NCBI GenBank assembly: GCA_031263585.1
Contig: JAISFN010000078.1
Coordinates: forward strand, 1-60,412
Reading direction: 5' to 3'
DNA from: Prevotellaceae bacterium
GTDB taxonomy: Bacteria; Bacteroidota; Bacteroidia; Bacteroidales; UBA932
DNA: 60,412 nt
Of this stretch, positions 53,832-60,412 are shown piece by piece. The number at the start of each line of letters is the position of its first letter. Positions within the stretch are counted from its first letter, which is position 1. Under the pieces are notes generated by a model. The model saw nothing but the letters and a program-made list of their open reading frames with translations. It searched no databases and was not told the DNA's origin. Position numbers and translations under genes: made by a program.

Positions 53832-55268
53832 ATGAGTACGAATTACGCGACATTATTGCGCCGAAATGTGTTTACAAGTCTTTGTAAACTTTACTTAGAT
53901 AATGAGTTAATCGAAAAAATAGACCGTTTACCGATCGAAATGCATCCGCGCGGTAAACAAACCATACGCTGTTGTACACATAAAGCTCGTGCTGTAGCCA
54001 AATACAGGACAATGGCCATATTGGGCTTTAACTATTACGACGAAGAGGACGAACTTACTCCCCTTTCAACTTATGCTATCCTGTCGAGGGAGCGTACCCA
54101 ACACACCGATATTTTTATGACGGTTGTTGACGAGGCTTGCAGCTCGTGTGTAAAAAGCAGCTATACCGTAACAAACCTTTGCAGGGGATGTGTGGGCAGG
54201 CATTGTGCTTTTGCTTGCAATAAAGGCGCTGTAATGTTCAGGGATGGACAGGCGCATATTGATACCGAAAAATGTGTTAATTGCGGAATGTGTATGAAAG
54301 CCTGCCCATTCAAGGCAATAATTTATCAGCCTGTACCTTGCGAGGAGACCTGTCCGGTTGGGGCTATCAATAAAAACGAGCGTGGCGTGGAAGAAATAAA
54401 CAGCGAAAAATGCATTCAATGCGGGCGTTGTATATCGGCTTGTCCCTTTGGGGCGATTATCGAAAAAACGGATATTTTTGATGTTATCGATGCAATCCGT
54501 ACGCCTGGTAAAAAGGTAATAGCTTTATCAGCCCCTGCAATATTCGGGCAGTTTAAAGCCGAACCGGGCAAAATTATTACCGCCATTCGCAAACTCGGCT
54601 TTGACGAGGTTATTGAAGTAGCTAAGGGCGCCAATATAACATCGCAGAATGAGGCTGACGAATTTGAAGAACGAATTATCGAAGGCGATGAAAAATTAAT
54701 GACAACATCGTGTTGCCCTTCCTACGTGCAGATGGTAAAAAAACACATGCCCGAAATTCAGCCCTATGTATCGCATACCCGTACACCAATGTCGTATACG
54801 GCCGAGCTGGTAAAAAACGAGCAGTCCGATGCCGTTACCGTATTTATAAGCCCCTGCATAGCAAAAAGGTATGAAGGCTACCATGACCCGAATGTTGACT
54901 ATGTGTTGACAATTGAAGAGTTGGACTCGTGGCTTACAGCCCAAGAAATTGATATTTTGGAATGCGATAGTACGGAAGTTGACGCTACCATACACCCCTC
55001 GGGCCGTGGATATCCGCTTATAAAAGGTGTTGCCAACTCGGTGGTAGTTTATTCAAAAGAAGAAAATAAGGTTAAGGTTAAACCCATTATTATTGACGGC
55101 TTAAACAAGCAGAATATCCGCATACTTCGCTCGTATGCAAAAGAATGCCCCGGCAATTTGGTTGAAGTAATGTCGTGCGAAGGTGGTTGTGTAGGCGGTT
55201 GTTCCAATACAGGTAATATTAAAACAGCCATCCGCCAGATACAGACATTTAGTACCGAGAAGAAATAG
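53832..55268 (+). CDS. Monomeric [FeFe] hydrogenase (group B-like)
   Basis: A 478-residue iron-sulfur hydrogenase. Residues 103-129 hold a Cys-rich N-terminal set (CSSC..CRGCVGRHCAFAC), then two ferredoxin motifs, CVNCGMCMKACP (148-158) and CIQCGRCISACP (194-204), separated by a CEETCP stretch. The H-cluster motifs are TTSCCPS (L1, Cys294/295), SPCIAKRYEG (L2, Cys342) and MSCEGGCVGGC (L3, Cys449/453/457); all predicted cluster ligands are kept. L1 and L2 differ from group A (TSCCPGW, MPCxxK), as in the group B monomeric enzymes of anaerobes. It probably exchanges electrons between ferredoxin and protons. No hydE/F/G maturases or partner subunits are adjacent; if the enzyme is active, they must lie elsewhere. 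Confidence 0.9.
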   Translation: MSTNYATLLRRNVFTSLCKLYLDNELIEKIDRLPIEMHPRGKQTIRCCTHKARAVAKYRTMAILGFNYYDEEDELTPLSTYAILSRERTQHTDIFMTVVDEACSSCVKSSYTVTNLCRGCVGRHCAFACNKGAVMFRDGQAHIDTEKCVNCGMCMKACPFKAIIYQPVPCEETCPVGAINKNERGVEEINSEKCIQCGRCISACPFGAIIEKTDIFDVIDAIRTPGKKVIALSAPAIFGQFKAEPGKIITAIRKLGFDEVIEVAKGANITSQNEADEFEERIIEGDEKLMTTSCCPSYVQMVKKHMPEIQPYVSHTRTPMSYTAELVKNEQSDAVTVFISPCIAKRYEGYHDPNVDYVLTIEELDSWLTAQEIDILECDSTEVDATIHPSGRGYPLIKGVANSVVVYSKEENKVKVKPIIIDGLNKQNIRILRSYAKECPGNLVEVMSCEGGCVGGCSNTGNIKTAIRQIQTFSTEKK

Positions 55269-55434
55269 TTGTTTTAGCTTTTATCATCAAATGTAATAAA
55301 AAGAAGCTGTCCAAAAAGCATTTCGTTTTGTCATTCTTCATTCTTTTTAAAATGACAAAATAATAACAATAGTAGGTATGAATCAATCACCCTAAAAACA
55401 ATAATTACTCCACCAAAATTTACATAAATTTGGA

Positions 55435-55866
55435 CTAAGAAGCTGCTGTAACAACTACTAATATGCTCAATATCATTAATAATAGCATAATAATTACCAA
55501 AATACCAACAAATGTATAATGTTTTTTCAGGTAATTAAATGCGTTTGTCAGGGTAATCGAATCATTGGCCGTAAGAGCCTTTTTCGCCTGAGCCGAAAAT
55601 TGATACAAGAAATAAGCCGGAAAGAAATTTATTACAGCTATAACCAGATAAGCTATTGTATACATAATTGCCACCGACTCGGTTGCCCGAGTGGCATAAG
55701 CCCCGTATGTATGCCTTATTTCCGACTGCATTTCAGTTATTATTGAGCTTCCGAAAAAAGCCACAAGTACGAATAATCCTGTAAAAACCAGCCCGACAAT
55801 CGCTAAAAACTTTGTCCATTTGGATATTCCGCCGAGCAATAATTTTGATTCGTTAGTTAGTTCCAT
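55435..55866 (-). CDS. Small four-helix membrane protein, DUF5362-like
   Basis: A 143-residue integral membrane protein. It begins ELTNESKLLLGGISKWTKFLA, followed by hydrophobic segments near residues 18-40, 66-86 and 116-141. The central AYFLYQFSAQAKKALTANDSITLTNAFNYLKKHY matches the DUF5362 pattern. No function is known. Stands alone between the hydrogenase and the aldolase pseudogene. Confidence 0.75.
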   Translation of the reverse strand: MELTNESKLLLGGISKWTKFLAIVGLVFTGLFVLVAFFGSSIITEMQSEIRHTYGAYATRATESVAIMYTIAYLVIAVINFFPAYFLYQFSAQAKKALTANDSITLTNAFNYLKKHYTFVGILVIIMLLLMILSILVVVTAAS

Positions 55867-55992
55867 AATTGAAATAGTTAAAATAGTTAAAATGATTAAT
55901 ATGAATCAAAAATACTAAAAATATTGTATGAAAAAATAAAATCGGGATATTTTTCCAGCTTAGTTTATAATTAAATATAATTGTATAAAATC

Positions 55993-57046
55993 TTATGCAA
56001 GCGTAATATTTACATTCAGGTATACATCCTGAATAGCATTCAATAATTCAACCCCCTCATTCATGTTTTTTTGGAAAGCTTTGCGTCCACTTATCATGCC
56101 TATGCCTCCGGCACGTTTATTAACTACAAACCATAATTACCGCCTCTTTTAAATCGGATTCGCCTTTCGATTCGCCTCCCGAGCTAATCAAGCCTATAAG
56201 CCCCATATATCCGTTAGCTACCTGATAGCGACATAAATCAATAGGATGTTCCGAGTTTAATTCATCGTATATCCGCCTATCCGATTTACCGAATTTAATA
56301 GCTGTAACCGCCGCTATTCGCTGGTAATTTTTGTTTAACAATATTGGCCTGTATAGTTACTCCCAAATGATTAGCCTGTCCTGTCAAATTGGCTGCCGTA
56401 TGGTAGTCTGTCCCGTCTTTTTTAAATGCATCGTTTCGTAAATAACACCAAAGTACGATGGTCATGCCTAGTTCATGTACATACTCAAAAGCCTCCGATA
56501 CTTCGATAACCTGCCTGCGGCTTTCTTCCGAGCCGAAATAAATAGTAGCGCCAACGGCTACCGCCCCATATTCCAAGCTTCCTTAACCGTCCCGAACATA
56601 ATTTGGTTAAAACCGTTCGGATACGTAAACAGTTCAGTATGGTTTAACTTTACGATAAACGGTATTTTATGTGCATATTTGTGTGCAACCGAGCCTAATA
56701 CCCCGAACGTTGATGCTACGGCGTTACAGCCCCCTTCGATAGCCAGTTTTACAATATTTTCCGGATCGAAGTAAATAGGATTGAGTGCGAATGAGGCTCC
56801 CGCACTATGTTCAATGCCATGGTCTACAGGTAATATCGACACATATCCAGTATTAGCTAACCGTCCGCGATTTAAAATTGATTGCAGGCTATTCAATGTA
56901 GGTATGTTCCTGTCCGATGCTACCTAAACATCATCGATAATTGTTGATGACGGCGCATGGATCAATGATTTATCAATAGTTTTTGATACGTGGCCGAGAT
57001 AATATTCAGCTTGCTTTCCTAACAGGCTTTTGTCGTTTGTATTCAA
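55993..57046 (-). pseudogene. fbaB: Class I fructose-bisphosphate aldolase (FbaB type), pseudogene with several lesions
   Basis: The translated pieces together cover the ~350-residue FbaB protein (DeoC/LacD-type class I aldolase). Order: [64 protein letters not shown]-like [119 protein letters not shown]. Lesions: the ATG is now TTG (57044-57046), a Trp codon is TAG (56924-56926), and frame shifts occur near 56569 (1 nt lost), near 56300 (2 nt lost) and near 56130. The reading is otherwise highly conserved, so decay is recent. Confidence 0.9.
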
Positions 57047-57151
57047 ATTTCTATATTTAATCGATTTATATTATTGAATAACAGCTTTAAACGTAAATAG
57101 TTCAACAAATTTATCTTTATTGTAAAATAGGATATTCAAGCGGCTTTTTTG

Positions 57152-57159
57152 TACCTTTG
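57152..57159 (+). promoter_or_regulatory. -7 element TACCTTTG before the GT4 gene
   Basis: Exact match to TAnnTTTG, 78 bp before the glycosyltransferase ATG. Confidence 0.5.
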
Positions 57160-57237
57160 TTCGAGTAAACCATACGAGCTTATAATGATAATTATCTAAT
57201 AATAACTATCTTATAGTAAATTTTAACTTAACACGAT

Positions 57238-58362
57238 ATGCGTATAGGGTATGATGCGAAAAGGGCGTTCAAAAATTTTACAGGTCTGGGTAATTACAGC
57301 CGTTCGGTAATCAGCATAATGGCAAGTTATTATCCGGCTAATGAGTATTATCTTTATACTTCACCGTATAAGCCACATGCTTCCAATGTATTTGCAGCAT
57401 TACCCAACATCGGTATCTATCAGCCTAAAGGCTTCTGGAGGATATTTCATTCAAGCTGGCGAAGTTTGAAGCTTGCCGGATTGATTAAAAAAGATAAAAT
57501 TGACATTTACCACGGACTGAGCCACGAATTACCTGCCGGAATCCAAAACTCGGGTGCAAAATCGATAGTTACTATGCACGATTTAATTGTTTTACGCTAC
57601 CCCCACCTGTACAAGGCCATCGACCGTAACATTTACTTGCAAAAGTACCGCATGGCTTGTAAATATGCCGATTTAATTATTGCGATAAGTCGGCAGACAA
57701 AAGACGATTTGATTAATTTAATGGGAGTTGACGAACGTAAAATCAGGTTAGTATACCAGAGTTGCGATCCGCAGTTTTACAACTTATGTACCAAGACGGA
57801 AAAACTATCGGTAAAACAAAAATATAAGCTGCCCAATAACTATATTTTGAATGTAGGAACCATCGAGCAACGGAAAAATTTGGTAACAATTGTACGTGCT
57901 CTAGCGTTATTACCCAGTAACGTTAGCTTGCTTGCCGTAGGAAAGCCGACCGAGTATATGAAAACTGTAAAGGCCGAAATGGAATGTTTAGGCTTACAGC
58001 ATCGCATACAATTTTTACATGGCGCTCAGTTTACCGATTTGCCTGCCATTTACCAGCAGGCGCAGACATTTGTTTATCCGTCGGTTTTCGAAGGTTTTGG
58101 GATACCGATACTTGAAGCGCTCAACTCCCGGATTCCGGTTATTACCGCTGATATGTCGAGTTTACCCGAGGTAGGAGGCGATGCCGCATTGTACATCGAA
58201 CCTGAAGATAGTGATACGTTGGCGCAACATATAAAAACCATATTGCACGACAAGCAAGTACGAGAAACTATGATTGAAAAAGGGATAACACAGGCGGCAA
58301 AATTCCGCGAGGAGCAAATAGCCAAGTCGCTATGGGCTGTTTATAAAGAACTTGTTATATAA
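57238..58362 (+). CDS. GT4-family glycosyltransferase
   Basis: A 374-residue retaining glycosyltransferase of the GT-B fold, family 4. MRIGYDAKRAFKNFTGLGNYSRSVI is the donor-independent N-terminal domain with the Gly-rich loop. KIDIYHGLSHELP and SIVTMHDLIVLRYP follow. YADLIIAISRQTKDDLINLMGV, NYILNVGTIEQRKNLVTIVRAL and FVYPSVFEGFGIPILEALNSRIPV contain the UDP/GDP-sugar-binding E-x7-E motif (about residues 281-289). It likely adds a mannose-type sugar to a lipopolysaccharide, capsule or glycolipid. No neighbouring sugar-synthesis genes are present, so the acceptor is unknown. Confidence 0.9.
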   Translation: MRIGYDAKRAFKNFTGLGNYSRSVISIMASYYPANEYYLYTSPYKPHASNVFAALPNIGIYQPKGFWRIFHSSWRSLKLAGLIKKDKIDIYHGLSHELPAGIQNSGAKSIVTMHDLIVLRYPHLYKAIDRNIYLQKYRMACKYADLIIAISRQTKDDLINLMGVDERKIRLVYQSCDPQFYNLCTKTEKLSVKQKYKLPNNYILNVGTIEQRKNLVTIVRALALLPSNVSLLAVGKPTEYMKTVKAEMECLGLQHRIQFLHGAQFTDLPAIYQQAQTFVYPSVFEGFGIPILEALNSRIPVITADMSSLPEVGGDAALYIEPEDSDTLAQHIKTILHDKQVRETMIEKGITQAAKFREEQIAKSLWAVYKELVI

Positions 58363-58602
58363 TCTGTTAATTACATATTAATTATTACTGCTGATGCATT
58401 AAAACTTAATCAAATTGTTTTTATTGGTTTTAAATTTGTTAAGATATTGTTTAGTAAACAATTTTAGAGTATGACTTTAACTATTTTAAGTATTGAGATA
58501 TCAAATCAAAAAACAAAACATCATTTATATATCTTATTTTTAGAAATGTAAAGTTTTGGTTCTTGATTCTGGAATCTATATAATTCTACATAATAATATA
58601 CT

Positions 58603-59166
58603 ATGAAAGAAGAAATACAGAAAGCTGTTGAGGTATTGCGTAAAGGCGGAATTATTTTGTACCCTACCGATACTATTTGGGGTATAGGTTGCGATGCTGC
58701 TAACACAATAGCAATTGAAAAAATCTATACGTTGAAAAAACGTACCGACAGCAAAAGCATGCTAGCGCTGGTTGATAATGCCGACCGCATCTCCCATTAT
58801 GTAAAGAAGATACCTCACATTGCCCGCGATTTAATCGAGCTGAGTAATAAACCGTTAACCATAATTTATCCCGATGCCGTTAATTTACCCGACAATTTGC
58901 TTGCCGAAGACGGAAGCATTGGTATACGGGTTGTGCAGCATGAGTTTTGCCAGCAATTAATATTTACGCTCAACCGGCCTTTAGTATCAACATCGGCCAA
59001 TGTTTCGGGCGAAAAAATACCCTCTACTTTTGCTGAAATTTCGGACGAAATTATTAACAGTGTCGATTATGTGATTGATCCAAGATTTGAGGAGAAAGTA
59101 ACGCATAAACCCTCGTCAATTATAAAACTAGGGATAAGTGGCGAAGTGAAAATCATCCGCAAATAA
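58603..59166 (+). CDS. L-threonylcarbamoyladenylate synthase (TsaC/Sua5/YrdC family)
   Basis: A 187-residue protein of the YrdC/TsaC fold, which makes threonylcarbamoyl-AMP from threonine, bicarbonate and ATP for the t6A37 tRNA modification. LRKGGIILYPTDTIWGIGCDA and IYTLKKRTDSKSMLALVDN are the signature blocks, and RPLVSTSANVSGEKIPSTFAEI holds the STSAN motif. It is the short, single-domain form without the Sua5 C-terminal domain. The start ATG at 58603 is 60 bp before sufS is reached at the other end; sufS begins 60 bp after its stop. Confidence 0.9.
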   Translation: MKEEIQKAVEVLRKGGIILYPTDTIWGIGCDAANTIAIEKIYTLKKRTDSKSMLALVDNADRISHYVKKIPHIARDLIELSNKPLTIIYPDAVNLPDNLLAEDGSIGIRVVQHEFCQQLIFTLNRPLVSTSANVSGEKIPSTFAEISDEIINSVDYVIDPRFEEKVTHKPSSIIKLGISGEVKIIRK

Positions 59167-59226
59167 GGAGGCATTCAATCATTAACAAATAACGCATAAC
59201 GTTTAACATTTAACAATTCGCCTGCT

Positions 59227-60412
59227 GTGCTAGACATTGATAAAATAAGAAATGATTTCCCGATTTTGCATCGTACTGTACATGATAAAAATCTAGTATA
59301 TCTCGATAATGGAGCCACCACACAAAAGCCCATACAGGTTATTGAGATGGAAAACAATATATACCGTAATTTAAATTCGAATATACACCGTGGAGTTCAT
59401 TACCTGAGCGGACAGTGTACCGAATTATACGAAAATGCCCGGCAAACGGTACAACAGTTCATTAATGCACCGGCACGCGAAGAAGTTATATTTACTGCCG
59501 GTACAACTGCCGCTATTAACTTGGTTGCATGGTCGTTTGGTGAGAGATTTGTGCGCAATGGCGACGAAATACTTATTAGTGAGATGGAACACCACTCCAA
59601 CATCGTTCCCTGGCAATTGCTATGCGACCGTAAAGGCGCTATTTTGAAAGTATTACCTTTTAACGACGAGGGCGATTTACAGCTCGAAAAACTGGACGAC
59701 TTATTAAGCGAGCGTACACGTATTGTGGCCGTAACCCAAATATCCAATGTATTGGGTACTATTAACCCGATTGATAAAATTATAGAAAAAGCGCATGAAC
59801 GCGATATCCCTGTATTAATCGATGGGGCTCAGGGCATACAGCACGGAGGTATCGATGTGCAGGAATCCGATTGTGATTTTTATGTTTTTTCGGGCCATAA
59901 AATATATGCCCCCACCGGCATCGGTATTTTATACAGTAAGCAAAAATGGCTCGAACAAATGCCTCCCTGGCAAGGCGGAGGAGATATGATCGACCAGGTC
60001 CGTTTTGCTAAAACAACTTACGCCCCACGACCCCTTAAATTTGAAGCTGGAACATCTAACTATGTAGGCGCAATTGCATTAGGCGCAGCATTGAATTATT
60101 TAACAAGTACGGGCATAGTCGATATTAACATACACGAGGCAAAACTGTTGGATTATGCAACAAAAAGAATATCGGAAATTGAAGGCATAAAATTTTACGG
60201 TACAGCTAAACATAAAACAAGCATTTTGTGCTTTTTGATGGACAGTATCCATCCTTACGATATCGGGATGATTCTCGATAAATTAGGTATAGCCGTACGT
60301 ACAGGACATTTGTGCGCCGACCCCATAATGCAGCACTATGGTATTGAGGGAATGGTACGGGCATCGTTTGCGTTTTACAATACCTTTGATGAAGTTGAAA
60401 AATTGTATGACG
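59227..60412 (+). CDS. sufS: Cysteine desulfurase SufS, 3' end outside window
   Basis: A type II cysteine desulfurase, 395 complete codons visible of about 405, running off the right edge. It begins at GTG 59227 (VLDIDKIRNDFPILHR); no ATG lies upstream in frame near the family's usual N-terminus. Motifs: YLDNGATTQKP, HRGVHYLSGQCTELYENAR, VIFTAGTTAAINLVA, SEMEHHSNIVPWQ, DGAQGIQHGGIDVQE, FSGHKIYAPTGIGIL with the PLP-binding Lys, and RTGHLCADPIMQHYG with the catalytic Cys. It supplies sulfur for iron-sulfur clusters, needed by PFOR, ferredoxin and hydrogenase. The rest of the suf operon is not visible. Confidence 0.95.
   Translation, partial: MLDIDKIRNDFPILHRTVHDKNLVYLDNGATTQKPIQVIEMENNIYRNLNSNIHRGVHYLSGQCTELYENARQTVQQFINAPAREEVIFTAGTTAAINLVAWSFGERFVRNGDEILISEMEHHSNIVPWQLLCDRKGAILKVLPFNDEGDLQLEKLDDLLSERTRIVAVTQISNVLGTINPIDKIIEKAHERDIPVLIDGAQGIQHGGIDVQESDCDFYVFSGHKIYAPTGIGILYSKQKWLEQMPPWQGGGDMIDQVRFAKTTYAPRPLKFEAGTSNYVGAIALGAALNYLTSTGIVDINIHEAKLLDYATKRISEIEGIKFYGTAKHKTSILCFLMDSIHPYDIGMILDKLGIAVRTGHLCADPIMQHYGIEGMVRASFAFYNTFDEVEKLYD

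Noticed and set aside
1-60412. tRNA or rRNA genes, CRISPR arrays, prophage, replication origin or defence islands
   Set aside because: None could be recognised by eye; a tRNAscan or Infernal run would be the decisive check.

Overview
The window is chromosomal DNA of an AT-rich anaerobe of the phylum Bacteroidota, most likely order Bacteroidales. This rests on an LpxC-FabZ fusion followed at once by lpxA, a long SecA with a C-terminal zinc motif, a SusD-like remnant, an Mfa2/FimB-type fimbrial operon, GH92 and GH18 enzymes with Bacteroidota-type signal peptides, and TAnnTTTG (-7) promoter elements before many genes. Pyruvate:ferredoxin oxidoreductase, a small 2x[4Fe-4S] ferredoxin and a monomeric [FeFe] hydrogenase point to anaerobic fermentation with ferredoxin as electron carrier. 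I see no rRNA, tRNA, CRISPR array, prophage or plasmid backbone.

Layout. 1-2.4 kb: hisC-hisB and a DJ-1/PfpI gene, minus strand. 2.5-3.9 kb: graveyard of IS110 and IS630 transposases. 3.9-11.5 kb: rlmD, an unrecognised secreted repeat protein, and convergent GH92/GH18 glycosidases whose ends overlap. 11.9-15.5 kb: nifJ, followed by a dead phosphoesterase and a probable IS4 remnant. 16.5-24.8 kb: YgjP-type metallopeptidase, AGCS symporter, outer-membrane barrel, tilS, amidase and a WecA-like transferase. 25.5-31.8 kb (minus): TlpA-like lipoprotein with a gutted SusD, lpxA, lpxC-fabZ, pyrI, pyrB and a YigZ protein. 32.4-39.6 kb (minus): SH3-like lipoprotein, hydrolase remnant, radical SAM protein, pckA, and an NAD-salvage cluster pncB-pncA-nrtR with a striking palindromic operator. 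39.9-44.8 kb: fimbrial operon (DUF3575, Mfa2-like anchor, large beta-helix lipoprotein). 45.1-50.3 kb: ferredoxin, mgsA, mnmD, secA. 50.3-51.8 kb: decayed IS630 and a repeat copy. 51.8-60.4 kb: M28 peptidase, [FeFe] hydrogenase, DUF5362-like protein, an fbaB pseudogene, GT4 glycosyltransferase, a TsaC/Sua5 protein and a truncated sufS.

How it fits together. PFOR, ferredoxin and hydrogenase can form a pyruvate-to-H2 electron path. PckA, methylglyoxal synthase and the dead class I aldolase bear on the glycolytic/C4 node. LpxA/LpxC-FabZ, the WecA-like enzyme and GT4 build the envelope. The fimbrial operon, the repeat protein and the glycosidases face outward.

The most unusual signals are a family of short dispersed elements with GAGCCTGTTTAAAT termini (five copies or fragments, one intact with perfect 14-bp inverted ends); a cluster of TTTGTGTA half-sites overlapping the nrtR promoter; an orphan terminator-bounded transcript candidate near 29.7 kb; a secreted protein built of about eleven 'DGK-x-x-GPY' repeats; and an unusually high density of recent pseudogenes. 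No defence or clearly new multi-gene system was found.
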